From: Frigoribacterium sp. CFBP 13712
GTDB taxonomy: Bacteria; Actinomycetota; Actinomycetes; Actinomycetales; Microbacteriaceae
Direction: 5' to 3'
Length of the DNA stretch: 64,000 bases
Assembly: GCF_014842255.1 (NCBI RefSeq)
Contig: NZ_JACYVH010000010.1
Coordinates: 11,499-75,498, forward strand
Of the stretch, positions 28,730-38,595 are shown in pieces. The number at the start of each line of letters is the position of its first letter. Positions within the stretch are counted from its first letter, which is position 1. Both the position numbers and the translations under genes were made by a program. The notes beneath the pieces were generated by a model. The model had not been told where the DNA came from and ran no database searches. It worked only from the letters and a program-made list of their open reading frames with translations.

Positions 28730-29842
28730 TCAGCGGGGGCGCAGCTGCTGGGCGGCCGGGCAGTCGAACGGGTCGCGGGCGGCGAGCCCGACCCGGTTCA
28801 GGTAGCGGACGACGATCCCGTACGACTTCGTGATCGTGGTCTCGGTGTACGGGATGTCGTAGGAGGCGCAGTGCTGCTTCACGAGGCGGCTCGCGGCCCG
28901 CAGATGCGGGCGCGCCATGCTCGGGAACAGGTGGTGCTCGACCTGGTAGTTCAGCCCGCCCATGAACGCGGTCGAGAAGCGGCCCGTGATGTTGCGCGAC
29001 GTCAGGACCTGCTTGCTGAGGAAGTCGACCTTGGCGCCCTCGGGGATGATCGGCATGCCCTTGTGGTTCGGGGCGAACGACGAGCCCATGTAGAGGCCGA
29101 AGACGGCCATCTGCACGCCGATGAACGCGAAGGCCATGCCGAGCGGCAGGAACCAGAACACGACGCCGAAGTACAGGGCCAGACGCACGGCGATGAGCGT
29201 GATCTCGAGCGCACGGCCCTCGACCTTCTGACGCCCCAGCAGCGTGCGGAACGACGTCACGTGCAGGTTGACGCCCTCGCCGAGCAGCAGCGGGAAGAAG
29301 AAGTAGCCCTGGCGGCGCGTGATGAAGCCGAGCACGCCCCGCTGCTTCGCGGCGTCCTCTTCGAGGAACGAGATCGTGTCGAAGGCGATGTCGGGGTCTT
29401 TGCCCTTGGTGTTCGGGTTCGCGTGGTGACGCGTGTGCTTCGTCATCCACCACGCGTAGCTGATGCCGACGACCCCGGCGGCCAGCACGCGGCCGACCTT
29501 GTCGTTCGTCGTGCCCGACGCGAAGACCTGACGGTGCGACGCCTCGTGGGTGAGGAACGCGAACTGCGTGAGGATGACCCCGAGCGCCGCGGCGATCAGC
29601 AGCTGGAACCAGCTCGACCCGAGCAGGACGAAGCCGGTGGCGGCACCGCCGAGGCTCAGCACGAGCACGACGAAGACGGTGATGTAGAAACCGGTGCGAC
29701 GCTTGAGGAGGCCCGCGTCGCGCACGCTCTTCAGCAGCTCGGAGTAGGTGCTCGTCGGCTTGCTGACCCGGCCGGGGACGGTGGCCCGGAAACCGGAGTC
29801 GGCGAAGCGGTCGGTGGTCGGGGATGGTGCAACGGACGTCAT
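28730..29842 (-). CDS. Membrane fatty acid desaturase
   Basis: A di-iron acyl-lipid or acyl-CoA desaturase introducing a double bond into membrane fatty acids. The three histidine boxes are HEASH, HTRHH and QVEHH. The Q in the last box is typical of front-end/delta-6-like enzymes, and no cytochrome b5 domain is fused. About four membrane segments lie between the boxes, and 370 aa is normal. The C-terminal part includes EHHLFPSMARPHLRAASRLVKQHC. Single gene with its own promoter region upstream (29843-30029). Relatives are often involved in cold adaptation; regulation is not visible here. Confidence 0.93.
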   Translation of the reverse strand: MTSVAPSPTTDRFADSGFRATVPGRVSKPTSTYSELLKSVRDAGLLKRRTGFYITVFVVLVLSLGGAATGFVLLGSSWFQLLIAAALGVILTQFAFLTHEASHRQVFASGTTNDKVGRVLAAGVVGISYAWWMTKHTRHHANPNTKGKDPDIAFDTISFLEEDAAKQRGVLGFITRRQGYFFFPLLLGEGVNLHVTSFRTLLGRQKVEGRALEITLIAVRLALYFGVVFWFLPLGMAFAFIGVQMAVFGLYMGSSFAPNHKGMPIIPEGAKVDFLSKQVLTSRNITGRFSTAFMGGLNYQVEHHLFPSMARPHLRAASRLVKQHCASYDIPYTETTITKSYGIVVRYLNRVGLAARDPFDCPAAQQLRPR

Positions 29843-30029
29843 CGGGCTCCGGCGGTGGTCGACTTCCCAGCCGCGTGTCGTGAGCGATGCGCCCTTGGAT
29901 GTAGCGACCGTAAGGGAGCCCCCTGGGTAACCGTCGTGAGAAGGGGTGAGCGACGGGTGATCGTCCCGGAGGCCTGTCAGGGGAGGGGCGGTAAACTCCT
30001 CGGGTTCCCCGACGCCCGAAAGAGGTCCC

Positions 30030-30707
30030 GTGTCTGCCCATCCCGACGCTGCCCGCAGCGCGCGCTACTGGCCGGTCCCGCTGCTCCGCGCGGTGCCCGC
30101 CCTGGCGATGGGCGTGATCATCACGTTCTCACCCGACCATTCGGCCCGCATCGGGCTCATCGTCTTCGGGGCGGCGACCCTGGTCGCCGGGCTCGTCCTC
30201 GCGCTCGGCGCGGCGACCCGCCTGTCGTCCGACCCGTCGAGTCGGACGCTACAGCTGGTGCAGGGCGTCGTGGGTCTCCTGGCCGGCATCGCGGCGCTCG
30301 TCTTCTCGTCGGGCGGGCTGACCGTGCTCGTCGCCGTCGTCCTGGCCTGGGCCTTCGTGACCGGGGCACTCGAGCTCGTCACGGGTCTGCGGCGTCGCGG
30401 CCGTTCGCCGCTCGCCCGTGACTGGACGACCGTCGGGGCGCTGACGCTCGCGCTCGCCCTGGCCTTCGTGCTCGTGCCGCCCGACTACGCCCGCGAGCTC
30501 GGCGGCATCGAGCGGATCGAGGGCGTGCTGACCTCGTCGACCGTGCTGGTCGGCCTGCTGGGCGCGTACGGTGCCCTCGTCGGCGTGTTCCTCGTGATCG
30601 CGGGCCTGTCGCTCAAGTGGCAGACCACGACACCCGACCCGGCGGGGATCCCCGCCCACCCCGCTTCAGACGCCGACACCAGTTCAGACGGAGTACCCCA
30701 GAGATGA
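30030..30707 (+). CDS. DUF308/HdeD-like membrane protein
   Basis: A 225-aa protein with six hydrophobic segments arranged as repeated helical pairs (for example AVPALAMGVIITF, IVFGAATLVAGLVLALGA and VLVAVVLAWAFVTGALELVTGLR). This is the pattern of the DUF308/HdeD family. GTG start with AAAGAGG upstream. It overlaps the next gene as ATGA. Function unknown; the family is linked to acid or envelope stress in other bacteria. Confidence 0.82.
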   Translation: MSAHPDAARSARYWPVPLLRAVPALAMGVIITFSPDHSARIGLIVFGAATLVAGLVLALGAATRLSSDPSSRTLQLVQGVVGLLAGIAALVFSSGGLTVLVAVVLAWAFVTGALELVTGLRRRGRSPLARDWTTVGALTLALALAFVLVPPDYARELGGIERIEGVLTSSTVLVGLLGAYGALVGVFLVIAGLSLKWQTTTPDPAGIPAHPASDADTSSDGVPQR

Positions 30708-30949
30708 CCCAACCCAGCTGGCGCGACCGCGTCCGCCCCGCCGAGTTCCTCGGCCTCAGCGCGGTGTTCGCCGTGTTCATCGGCGTCGTCGTGCTGCTCA
30801 CCACCCGCGAACTCGACCTCGCGCTGATCTTCCTCTGCATCGGCTTCATCGTCGCCCTCGTCGTGATCGCCATGCTCGCCCTCGCGGCGAAGCCCAACGA
30901 CGACGAGCAGCACGAGCTCGACGACGCCGACAAGCCGCGCGGGCACTGA
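30704..30949 (+). CDS. Small two-helix membrane protein
   Basis: An 81-aa protein with two membrane segments (about 18-37 and 43-63) and an acidic C-terminal tail (NDDEQHELDDADK). It is translationally coupled to the DUF308 gene by a 4-base overlap, so the two probably work together. Family not recognised. Confidence 0.82.
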   Translation: MTQPSWRDRVRPAEFLGLSAVFAVFIGVVVLLTTRELDLALIFLCIGFIVALVVIAMLALAAKPNDDEQHELDDADKPRGH

Positions 30950-31005
30950 CCGGCGCCGGCGGGACCCGCCGACTCGCGCCTCCTCGGCTCCGCCCTGCGC
31001 GGTGC

Positions 31006-31065
31006 GGTGCTGAGCGGTGCGGTTCTGCGCGCTGCGGTTCTGCGCGCTGCGGTTCTGCGCGCTGC
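31006..31065. repeat. 15-bp tandem repeat (3 perfect + 1 degenerate copy)
   Basis: GGTTCTGCGCGCTGC at 31021, 31036 and 31051, identical; the unit at 31006 (GGTGCTGAGCGGTGC) is a variant. It is noncoding. Confidence 0.9.
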
Positions 31066-31075
31066 CCACGGGAGG

Positions 31076-31141
31076 TTCGGCGGGTTCCCGTCACTCGCGG
31101 CGGGTCAGCGCTGACCCGCCCCCGATGACACGAACCCGCCG
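31076..31141. repeat. Family C palindromic repeat, copy 1
   Basis: A 66-base element with outer arms TTCGGCGGGTTC and GAACCCGCCG and an inner palindrome GGCGGGTCAGCGCTGACCCGCC. The inner part is given here as two halves meeting at AGCGCT. It is identical to copy 2. Confidence 0.85.
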
Positions 31142-31179
31142 CAGGGTCTTCCGGCCCGTCCGCAGCACGCCCACGGGGG

Positions 31180-31245
31180 TTCGGCGGGTTCCCGTCACTC
31201 GCGGCGGGTCAGCGCTGACCCGCCCCCGATGACACGAACCCGCCG
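31180..31245. repeat. Family C palindromic repeat, copy 2
   Basis: Same sequence as copy 1, starting 104 bases later, in direct orientation. The DNA between the two copies is not itself repeated. Confidence 0.85.
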
Positions 31246-31271
31246 AAGCGCGCCGGCGCACGAGTGGCGGG

Positions 31272-32654
31272 CTACGCCAGGCGGTCGACCAGCTGCGACG
31301 CGATGCCCGTGTACGTCGGCGGTGTCAGCGCGGTGAGCCGGCGCTTCGCGTCGTCGCCGACGTCGAGCCCCTCGACGAACGCGACGAGCTCGGCCTGCCC
31401 GACCCGCTTGCCCCGGGTGAGCTCCTTCAGCATCGCGTAGGGATCGGCGATCGACGAGCGGCCGGCGACGACCTCGGCGCGGATCACCGTCTGGATCGCC
31501 TCGCCGAGCACCTCCCAGTTCGAGTCGAGGTCGGCTTCGAGGGCGACCGTGCCGACGGCGATCTCGCCGAGCCCGCGGCGCAGGTTGTCGAGCGCGAGCA
31601 TCGAGTGACCGAACGCGACGCCGATGTTGCGCTGCGTCGACGAGTCGGTGAGGTCGCGCTGCTGGCGTGAGGTGACGAGCGTCGAGGCGAGCGAGTCGAG
31701 CAGGGCGCACGAGAGCTCGAGGTTCGCCTCGGCGTTCTCGAACCGGATGGGGTTGATCTTGTGCGGCATCGTCGACGAGCCCGTCGCGCCGACCTGCGGG
31801 ATCTGCGTGAAGTACCCCATCGAGATGTACGACCAGACGTCGGTCGCGAGGTTGTGCAGCACCCGGTTCGCGTGGGCGACGCGCGAGTACAGCTCGGCCT
31901 GCCAGTCGTGCGACTCGATCTGGGTGGTGAGCGGGTTCCAGGCGAGGCCGAGGCTGTCTTCGACGAAGGCCCGCGAGATCTCGGGCCAGTCGGCCGACGG
32001 GTCGGCGACGACGTGCGCCGAGAACGTGCCCGTGGCGCCGCTGAACTTGCCGAGGTACTCGGTCGCGACGATCTGCGCGCGGAGGCGCTGCAGGCGGTGC
32101 ACGAAGACCGCGAACTCCTTGCCGACCGTCGTCGGGGTCGCGGGCTGGCCGTGCGTGTGGGCGAGCATCGGCACGTCGCGCGCGTCGGTCGCCCAGCGCG
32201 TCAGGGCGTCGATCACGGCGTCGAAGGCGGGCAGCCAGACCTCGGCGACGGCGGCCTTGACGGTGACGGCGTACGAGAGGTTGTTGATGTCCTCGCTGGT
32301 GCAGGCGAAGTGGGTCAGCTCGGCGATCGAGTCGAGGCCGAGGTCGGTCAGGCGCGCCCGCACGTAGTACTCGACGGCCTTGACGTCGTGGCGGGTGGTG
32401 GCCTCGAGACCGGCGAGCTCGTCGATGGCGTCTTGACCGAAGTCGGCGACGATCGCCCGGAGCGCCCGCTTCTGCGACTCGTCGAGCGGGCTCGAGCCGA
32501 AGGCCCCGCGCTCGGTCTGCGCGATCAGCCACTCGACCTCGACGTGCACGCGGGCCCGGTTGAGACCGGCCTCGCTGAGGTGGTCGCCGAGCGAGCCGAC
32601 GGAGGCGCGGTACCGGCCGTCGAGGGGGCTGAGGGGCTGAGGGGGCAACGTCAT
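31272..32654 (-). CDS. purB: Adenylosuccinate lyase
   Basis: Cleaves adenylosuccinate to AMP and SAICAR to AICAR in purine synthesis. The fumarase/aspartase superfamily signature GSSTMPHKINPIRFENAE is present, together with TSEDINNLSY, AHTHGQPATPTTVGKE and catalytic-site regions. Length 460 aa is typical. Start ATG at 32654 (MTLPPQPLSPLDGRY, the family N terminus). The longer frame upstream belongs to the phosphatase gene in another frame. It overlaps the phosphatase stop (ATGA). Confidence 0.96.
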   Translation of the reverse strand: MTLPPQPLSPLDGRYRASVGSLGDHLSEAGLNRARVHVEVEWLIAQTERGAFGSSPLDESQKRALRAIVADFGQDAIDELAGLEATTRHDVKAVEYYVRARLTDLGLDSIAELTHFACTSEDINNLSYAVTVKAAVAEVWLPAFDAVIDALTRWATDARDVPMLAHTHGQPATPTTVGKEFAVFVHRLQRLRAQIVATEYLGKFSGATGTFSAHVVADPSADWPEISRAFVEDSLGLAWNPLTTQIESHDWQAELYSRVAHANRVLHNLATDVWSYISMGYFTQIPQVGATGSSTMPHKINPIRFENAEANLELSCALLDSLASTLVTSRQQRDLTDSSTQRNIGVAFGHSMLALDNLRRGLGEIAVGTVALEADLDSNWEVLGEAIQTVIRAEVVAGRSSIADPYAMLKELTRGKRVGQAELVAFVEGLDVGDDAKRRLTALTPPTYTGIASQLVDRLA

Positions 32655-33163
32655 GAGGGTCCCTTGCGGAGTGCTGGTTCGATCTGGCGGAAGAGTGCGG
32701 CGCACGACTGCTCGACCAGGTCGAGGACCGTGTCGAACATCGCGGCGTCTGAGTAGTACGGATCGGGGACGTCGGTGCCCGTCACACCCGCACGCGCGGC
32801 CGCGGCGGGATCGAACGTCAGCAGCAGCTGCACCTTCGACCGGTCGGCGTCGTTCGTCGCCCACGAGCGGAGGATGCGCTCCTGCCCCCGGTCGAACGCG
32901 ACGACGAGGTCGTGCCGCGCGAAGTCGTCGGTGGCGAACTGCTTGGCCCGGTGACGCGAGCCATCGTATCCGCGGGCCGCGAGGGCGGTCTCCGTGCGCG
33001 GGTCGGCGCCTTCGCCGACGTGCCAGTCGCCGGTGCCGGCGGACGAGATGACGAGGTCGTCGCCGTGCCCGGCCGCGTCGGCGAGCGACCGCAGCACCGT
33101 CTCGGCCATGGGCGAGCGGCAGATGTTGCCGGTGCAGACGAAGCAGACGCTGAAGCGGTTCAC
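32651..33163 (-). CDS. Low-molecular-weight protein-tyrosine phosphatase
   Basis: A 170-aa cytosolic phosphatase. The P-loop is CTGNICRSP with nucleophile Cys10 and Arg16, and the general acid loop DPYYSD is near the C terminus. The GTG start at 33163 overlaps the upstream membrane-protein gene (GTGA), and its stop overlaps purB. Relatives act on tyrosine kinases of polysaccharide export or on arsenate; no such partner is adjacent, so the substrate is unknown. Confidence 0.93.
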   Translation of the reverse strand: MNRFSVCFVCTGNICRSPMAETVLRSLADAAGHGDDLVISSAGTGDWHVGEGADPRTETALAARGYDGSRHRAKQFATDDFARHDLVVAFDRGQERILRSWATNDADRSKVQLLLTFDPAAAARAGVTGTDVPDPYYSDAAMFDTVLDLVEQSCAALFRQIEPALRKGPS

Positions 33164-33567
33164 CGCCGGCGGTCGCCGGACTCGACGATCGGGCGGACGA
33201 CGATGCCGATCAGCCAGGCCAGGATCGCGAGCACGAGGGCGCCGAGCACGCCCCACCAGAAGCCCTCGATCTCGAGGCCGAAGCCGATCAGGCCCGAGAT
33301 CCAGGCGACGATGCCGAGCAGCAGCCCGTTGACGATCAGCGACACGAGCCCGAGGGTGAGGACGTAGAGGGGGAACGCGACGACCCGGATCGCCGTGCCG
33401 ACGACGCCGTTGACCACGCCGAAGATCAGCGCGACGAGCAGGTACGTCAGCACCGTCTCGGTGGTGCCGCCCACGCCGTAGGGGTCGACGTCGACACCCG
33501 ACACGATCAGGGTGGTCAGCCAGAGGGCCACGGCGTTGATGAGCAGCCTCACGATGAATCGGGTCAT
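33160..33567 (-). CDS. Phage holin family 4-like membrane protein
   Basis: A 135-aa protein with four hydrophobic segments (MTRFIVRLLINAVALWLTTLI, VLTYLLVALIFGVVNGVVG, YVLTLGLVSLIVNGLLLGIV, GVLGALVLAILAWLIGIVVRP). The RxxxNAxALWL start and the FPLYVLTLGLxxLxVNGLLL pattern are typical of the PF04020-type family. A chromosomal protein of unknown function; first gene of the operon with the phosphatase and purB. Confidence 0.85.
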   Translation of the reverse strand: MTRFIVRLLINAVALWLTTLIVSGVDVDPYGVGGTTETVLTYLLVALIFGVVNGVVGTAIRVVAFPLYVLTLGLVSLIVNGLLLGIVAWISGLIGFGLEIEGFWWGVLGALVLAILAWLIGIVVRPIVESGDRRR

Positions 33568-33658
33568 CCCCCCATCATGCCGAACGGGCGCCCTCGCGCG
33601 GTAGTGCGGCGTCCCACCGAGGAGGCGCGGTGCCGCGTCATCCGTCGGTGGCAGCCCC

Positions 33659-33670
33659 TAGGGTGGCCGG
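33659..33670 (+). promoter_or_regulatory. Putative leaderless promoter of hisC
   Basis: TAGGGT at 33659-33664 ends six bases before the GTG at 33671 (nine before the ATG at 33674). No ribosome binding site is seen. Confidence 0.4.
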
Positions 33671-34741
33671 GTGATGACTCCCGTTCGACTTCGCCCCGAG
33701 ATCGCCGCCCTGCCGCCGTACCGACAGGGCAAGCAGGCGTCGCCCGACGCCTTCAAGCTGTCGTCGAACGAGAACCCGTTCGAGCCGCTGCCGGCCGTCG
33801 TCGAGGCCCTCCGCGGCGCCGTCACGGTCAACCGCTACCCCGACGCGACGGCCGCGGCGCTCCGCGGCGCCCTGGCCGAGAAGTTCGGCGTCACCATCGA
33901 CGAGGTGCACGTCGGCGCGGGGTCCGTCTCGCTGCTGCTGCAGTTCATCCAGGCCGCCGCCGCCCCCGGCGACGAGGTCGTCTACGCCTGGCGCTCGTTC
34001 GAGGCCTACCCGGGGCTCGTCACCGTGGCCGGCGCGACCAGCGTGCAGGTGCCCACCCGCGCCGACGGCAGCCACGACCTCGAAGCCATGGCCGCGGCCG
34101 TCACCGACCGCACGCGCCTGGTCGTCGTCTGCTCGCCGAACAACCCGTCGGGCACCACGGTCACCACCCACGAGTTCGAGACCTTCATGTCGGCCGTCCC
34201 CGACGACCTCCTGGTGATCCTCGACGAGGCCTACGCCGAGTTCGTCACCGACCCCGACGCGGTCGACGGCGAGTCGCTGACCGAGCGCCACCCGAACCTC
34301 GTCGTGCTCCGCACCTTCTCGAAGGCGTACGGGCTGGCGGCACTGCGCGTCGGGTACGCGATCGGCGCCTCCTCGGTGCTCGACGCCGCTCGGGCCACCG
34401 CCATCCCGCTGTCGGTCACCGAGCAGGGGCAGGCGGCCGCGCTCGCGTCGCTCGCCCACGAGTCCGAGCTGATGACCCGCGTCGACCGGATCGCCATGCT
34501 GCGCGACCAGGTGCGACAGGCGCTGATCGACCAGGGCTGGGACGTCCCGGCAGCCCAGGGCAACTTCGTCTGGCTGCCCACGGGCGAGCAGACCGCCACC
34601 GCCGCGGGCGTCTTCGCCGACCACGGGATCATCGTCCGGCCGTTCGCGCCCGAGGGCATCCGCATCACGATCGGCGAGCCGTCGTCGGTCGACAGACTGC
34701 TGCACGCGGCCCAGCAGGTGCGCCTGAACACATCACTCTGA
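33671..34741 (+). CDS. hisC: Histidinol-phosphate/aromatic aminotransferase
   Basis: A PLP-dependent class I/II aminotransferase of 356 aa. Conserved points are [29 protein letters not shown], the LDEAYAEF Asp, and the PLP lysine K218 in [17 protein letters not shown], then the Arg region GIRITIGE near the end. It could serve histidine synthesis or, as in corynebacterial relatives, transamination of phenylpyruvate. No his genes are adjacent. GTG at 33671 and ATG at 33674 are both possible starts. The neighbouring oxoacid dehydrogenase operon begins 30 bases after it. Confidence 0.9.
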   Translation: MMTPVRLRPEIAALPPYRQGKQASPDAFKLSSNENPFEPLPAVVEALRGAVTVNRYPDATAAALRGALAEKFGVTIDEVHVGAGSVSLLLQFIQAAAAPGDEVVYAWRSFEAYPGLVTVAGATSVQVPTRADGSHDLEAMAAAVTDRTRLVVVCSPNNPSGTTVTTHEFETFMSAVPDDLLVILDEAYAEFVTDPDAVDGESLTERHPNLVVLRTFSKAYGLAALRVGYAIGASSVLDAARATAIPLSVTEQGQAAALASLAHESELMTRVDRIAMLRDQVRQALIDQGWDVPAAQGNFVWLPTGEQTATAAGVFADHGIIVRPFAPEGIRITIGEPSSVDRLLHAAQQVRLNTSL

Positions 34742-34764
34742 CGGCATGTAGCCGCCGGTAGAAT
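34738..34764 (+). promoter_or_regulatory. Putative promoter of the 2-oxoacid dehydrogenase operon
   Basis: TAGAAT at 34759-34764 with CTGACG at 34738-34743 (15-base spacer). The -10 ends seven bases before ATG 34772, so the mRNA is probably leaderless. Confidence 0.5.
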
Positions 34765-34771
34765 GGTCGTC

Positions 34772-35938
34772 ATGTCTTCCATCGATGCGGAACACGGCGT
34801 CACGACGGTCCAGCTGCTCAGCCCGACGGGCGAGCTCGTCGAATCCGACGCCGGTGCCGAGTTCCAGCCCTACATCGACGCCCTCGGCGACGACCGGTTG
34901 CGCGCCATGCACCGCGACATGGTCCTCACCCGTCGCTTCGACCGCGAGGCCGCCGCGCTCGCCCGTCAGGGGCAGCTCGCCCTGTGGGTGCCGAGCCACG
35001 GTCAGGAGGGGGCCCAGGTCGGCGTCGCGCACGCGTCCCGGCCGCACGACCACCTCTTCCCCTCGTACCGCGAGCACGCCGTCGCCCTGGCCAAGGGAGT
35101 CGACCCGGTCGACATCCTCCGCCTGCTGCGCGGCCACACCCACGGTGGCTGGAACCCGGCCGAACGCGGCAACTTCCACGTCTACACGCTCGTGATCGGG
35201 TCGCAGACCCTGCACGCCACGGGCTACGCGATGGGCCTCACGATCGACGGCAAGACGGGCAGCGGCGACCCCGAGGTCGACGAGGCCGTCATCACCTTCT
35301 TCGGCGACGGCGCCACCAGTCAGGGCGACGTCAGCGAGGCGCTGGTCTTCGCGGCGAGCTTCCAGACCCCCGAGCTGTTCTTCCTGCAGAACAACCAGTG
35401 GGCGATCAGCGTGCCCGTCGCCACCCAGTCGCGCACCCCGCTGGTCAACCGCGCCATCGGCTTCGGCGTGCCCGGCACCCGCATCGACGGCAACGACGTG
35501 CTCGCCAGCTACGCGGTCAGCCGCCGCGACCTCGACGCCGCCCGCAGCGGCGGCGGTCCGCGCTTCATCGAGGCGATGACGTACCGCATCGGCGCGCACA
35601 CGTCGTCCGACGACCCGACCAAGTACCGCACCGACGACGAGCTGCAGAGCTGGATCGCCCGCGACCCGATCGACCGCTTCGAGGCGTTCCTCCGCTCGCG
35701 CGGCGAGGGCGACGCGTTCTTCGCCGGGCTCGAGGCCGAGGGCGACGACCTCGGTGCCGACATCCGTCGCCGCACGCTCGAGCTGCCGAAGCCCGAGGCG
35801 TCGTCGATGTTCGAGCACGTCTACTCCGAACCGCACCCCGTCATGCGCGAACAGCGCGAATGGCTGGCCTCGTACGAGAACAGCTTCGGCCCGACCGCCG
35901 ACCCGACCACGGCCGACACCGACGGAGGACGCGCATGA
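34772..35938 (+). CDS. pdhA: 2-oxoacid dehydrogenase E1 alpha subunit
   Basis: The thiamin-diphosphate-dependent decarboxylating subunit (with E1 beta) of a pyruvate or branched-chain 2-oxoacid dehydrogenase. The ThDP motif GDGATSQGD...NNQWAIS is intact, as is the ERGNFHVYT substrate-region stretch. 388 aa from ATG 34772. The nine-base-earlier ATG would start inside the -10 box. E1 beta follows with a 4-base overlap. The separate alpha/beta organisation is that of Gram-positive PDH or BCKDH complexes; the actual substrate cannot be fixed from sequence alone. Confidence 0.93.
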   Translation: MSSIDAEHGVTTVQLLSPTGELVESDAGAEFQPYIDALGDDRLRAMHRDMVLTRRFDREAAALARQGQLALWVPSHGQEGAQVGVAHASRPHDHLFPSYREHAVALAKGVDPVDILRLLRGHTHGGWNPAERGNFHVYTLVIGSQTLHATGYAMGLTIDGKTGSGDPEVDEAVITFFGDGATSQGDVSEALVFAASFQTPELFFLQNNQWAISVPVATQSRTPLVNRAIGFGVPGTRIDGNDVLASYAVSRRDLDAARSGGGPRFIEAMTYRIGAHTSSDDPTKYRTDDELQSWIARDPIDRFEAFLRSRGEGDAFFAGLEAEGDDLGADIRRRTLELPKPEASSMFEHVYSEPHPVMREQREWLASYENSFGPTADPTTADTDGGRA

Positions 35939-36981
35939 CCGACACCGCCCCGAACCCGACCACGACGGCCGACGCGACGGCCGCCGGCGAGCCGACCCGC
36001 GCCTCCCTCGAGACCATGCCGCTCGGCCGCGCCATCAACGCCGGTCTCCGCAAGGCCCTGGCCGACGACCCCCGCGTGCTGCTGATGGGTGAGGACATCG
36101 GCACGCTCGGCGGCGTGTTCCGCGTGACCGAGGGGCTGCAGGCCGAGTTCGGCGCGAACCGCGTCATCGATACGCCCCTCGCCGAGTCGGGCATCGTCGG
36201 CACAGCCATCGGACTCGCGATGGGCGGGTTCCGACCCGTCGTCGAGATCCAGTTCGACGGCTTCATCTACCCGGGCTTCGACCAGATCACGTCGCAGCTG
36301 GCCAAGATGACGGCACGCCACGAGGGCACCCTGCAGATGCCCGTCGTCATCCGGGTCCCTTACGGCGGGCACATCGGCGCGGTCGAGCACCACCAGGAGA
36401 GCCCCGAGGCGTACTTCGCCCACACGGCCGGCCTGCGGGTCGTCAGCCCGAGCACCCCGCACGACGCGTACTGGATGATCCAGGAGGCCATCGCGTCGAA
36501 CGACCCGGTCATGTTCTTCGAGCCCAAGAGCCGCTACTGGCCCAAGGGCGAGGTCGACCGCACCGACCCGCACGCGCCGCTGCACGCCAGCCGCGTCGTC
36601 CGCACCGGCACCGAGGTCACGCTGCTCGGCCACGGCGCCATGGTCAGCACGCTGCTGCAGGCCGCCGAGATCGCCGCCGCCGAGGGCATCAGCGTCGAGG
36701 TCGTCGACCTGCGCTCGCTGTCGCCGGTCGACTACGGCCCCATCCTCGAGTCGGTCCGGAAGACCGGCCGACTCGTCGTCGCCCAAGAAGCCCCCGGCTT
36801 CGTCAGCGTCGGCTCCGAGATCGCCGCGACGGTCGCCGAGAAGGCGTTCTACTCGCTCGAGGCCCCCGTGCTGCGGGTCAGCGGCTTCGACACCCCGTTC
36901 CCTCCGGCGAAGCTCGAGACGCTGTACCTGCCTGACGCCGATCGCGTCCTCGAAGCCGTCGACCGCGCCCTCGCGTACTGA
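35935..36981 (+). CDS. pdhB: 2-oxoacid dehydrogenase E1 beta subunit
   Basis: A 348-aa transketolase-like beta subunit. Typical stretches are [60 protein letters not shown] and [11 protein letters not shown], ending in the transketolase C-terminal domain. The ~25-residue Thr/Ala/Asp-rich N-terminal extension includes an R1-encoded PTRASLE. ATG overlaps the alpha stop; E2 follows after eleven bases. Confidence 0.94.
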   Translation: MTDTAPNPTTTADATAAGEPTRASLETMPLGRAINAGLRKALADDPRVLLMGEDIGTLGGVFRVTEGLQAEFGANRVIDTPLAESGIVGTAIGLAMGGFRPVVEIQFDGFIYPGFDQITSQLAKMTARHEGTLQMPVVIRVPYGGHIGAVEHHQESPEAYFAHTAGLRVVSPSTPHDAYWMIQEAIASNDPVMFFEPKSRYWPKGEVDRTDPHAPLHASRVVRTGTEVTLLGHGAMVSTLLQAAEIAAAEGISVEVVDLRSLSPVDYGPILESVRKTGRLVVAQEAPGFVSVGSEIAATVAEKAFYSLEAPVLRVSGFDTPFPPAKLETLYLPDADRVLEAVDRALAY

Positions 36982-36992
36982 GAGAGATCTTC

Positions 36993-38579
36993 ATGACCAG
37001 CGAATTCGCTCTGCCCGACGTCGGCGAGGGCCTCACCGAGGCCGAGATCGTCGAATGGCGGGTCGCCCCGGGCGACACCGTCCAGATCAACCAGGTGCTC
37101 GTCGAGATCGAGACGGCCAAGTCGCTCGTCGAGCTGCCGTCGCCCTTCGCGGGCGTCGTCGAGAGCGTGCTGGTCGCCTCGGGCGAGACGGTCGACGTCG
37201 GCACGCCGATCATCCGCATCGGCGACGGAGGCGCGCCCCGCACCCCGGGCGACCGCGCCGCCGAAGCCGAGGCGTCCGAATCGGGTGGACTCGCCCGCAC
37301 CGCCCAGGTCGTCTCGCAGAACGAGCAGGCGCTGTCCGAGCAGCGGGCCAGGGGTCTCGACACCGCGTCGATCCCGGTCGTGACTACCCGCGCCTCCTCG
37401 GGGGCGGACGACGCTGCCGCCGCGGCACCTGCGGCTGCTCCCATCGCCACCGCGCCCGCCGCACCGGCTGCGCCCGCCGCACCGGCTCCGTCGGCGGAGG
37501 ACGTCGCGGCCGGCGGCGGCACCGGCTCGGTCGCCTCGGCACCCGCCGAATCAGACGACAGCGGCTCGGGCGCCGTGCTCGTGGGCTACGGGGCCGCGGG
37601 CGGATCGGGCTCGACCCGACGCCGCAAGCCCGCCCAGACCGAGGTCGACGCCCGTCAGCTGCGCGTCGCCGAGCAGGCCCGCCGCCGCCCGACCACGTCG
37701 GTGCCGGCCGCGCAGGCCCTGCCGATCATCGCGAAGCCGCCGATCCGCAAGCTCGCCAAGGACCTCGAGGTCGACCTGTCGATCGTGCAGCCCACCGGTC
37801 TCGCCGGCGAGGTCACCCGCGACGACGTGATCCGCCACGCGCAGCAGGCCAGCGTGTTCCGCAACATCGAGACGCCCGAGTGGGGCGAGGAGCGCATCGA
37901 GCGGATCCCCGTCAAGGGCGTCCGCAAGGCGATCGCCCGGGCGATGACCTCGTCGGCGTTCACCGCGCCGCACGTCAGCCTGTTCGTCGACGTCGACGCG
38001 ACCCGCACGATGGAGTTCGTGAAGCGCCTCAAGGCGTCGCCGCAGTTCGCCGGCGTCAAGGTCTCGCCCCTGCTGATCATGGCGAAGGCGATCATCTGGG
38101 CCGTGCGTCGCAACCCGATGGTGAACAGCGCGTGGACCGATAAAGAGATCCTCGTACGGCACTTCGTCAACCTCGGCATCGCCGCGGCGACCCCGCGCGG
38201 GCTGATCGTGCCGAACGTGAAAGAGGCCCAGTCGATGAGCCTGCTCCAGCTCGCGCAGGCGCTCGAGCAGCTCACCCTCACGGCACGCGACGGCAAGACG
38301 ACGCCGACCGACATGCAAGACGGCACCATCACCATCACGAACATCGGCGTCTTCGGCATGGACACCGGCACGCCGATCCTCAACCCGGGCGAGGTCGCCA
38401 TCGTCGCCCTGGGCACGATCAAGCAGAAGCCGTGGGTCGTCGACGGCGAGGTCCGCAGCCGCATGGTGACGACGATCGGCGCCAGCTTCGACCACCGCGT
38501 GGTCGACGGCGACGTCGCGAGCCGCTTCGTGGCCGACGTCGCGAGCGTGCTCGAAGAGCCGGCGCTGCTGCTCGACTGA
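36993..38579 (+). CDS. pdhC: Dihydrolipoamide acyltransferase (E2)
   Basis: The core acyltransferase of the complex, 528 aa. An N-terminal lipoyl domain has the lipoyl lysine in [14 protein letters not shown] (~45). A long Ala/Pro-rich linker follows, which carries an R1-encoded [11 protein letters not shown]. The E3/E1-binding domain is near 245-285 ([31 protein letters not shown]). The catalytic domain ends with [19 protein letters not shown] (active-site His and Asp). No E3 (lpd) gene is adjacent, so it must come from elsewhere. A strong stem-loop follows the stop codon. Confidence 0.95.
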   Translation: MTSEFALPDVGEGLTEAEIVEWRVAPGDTVQINQVLVEIETAKSLVELPSPFAGVVESVLVASGETVDVGTPIIRIGDGGAPRTPGDRAAEAEASESGGLARTAQVVSQNEQALSEQRARGLDTASIPVVTTRASSGADDAAAAAPAAAPIATAPAAPAAPAAPAPSAEDVAAGGGTGSVASAPAESDDSGSGAVLVGYGAAGGSGSTRRRKPAQTEVDARQLRVAEQARRRPTTSVPAAQALPIIAKPPIRKLAKDLEVDLSIVQPTGLAGEVTRDDVIRHAQQASVFRNIETPEWGEERIERIPVKGVRKAIARAMTSSAFTAPHVSLFVDVDATRTMEFVKRLKASPQFAGVKVSPLLIMAKAIIWAVRRNPMVNSAWTDKEILVRHFVNLGIAAATPRGLIVPNVKEAQSMSLLQLAQALEQLTLTARDGKTTPTDMQDGTITITNIGVFGMDTGTPILNPGEVAIVALGTIKQKPWVVDGEVRSRMVTTIGASFDHRVVDGDVASRFVADVASVLEEPALLLD

Positions 38580-38595
38580 GCCGGCTCTGCCATCC

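Larger units (their letters stand above)
30950..31271. other. 322-base repeat-filled gap
   Basis: Content: one R1 copy after the upstream gene (near 30974), a 15-bp tandem array (31006-31065), and two family C palindromes (31076-31141 and 31180-31245). The remaining 30-odd bases between the palindromes show nothing. No ORF is supported. Confidence 0.7.

Noticed and set aside
32655-32864. Longer N terminus for adenylosuccinate lyase
   Set aside because: It overlaps the phosphatase gene in another frame, and the true family N terminus begins at the ATG at 32654 with a 4-base overlap.
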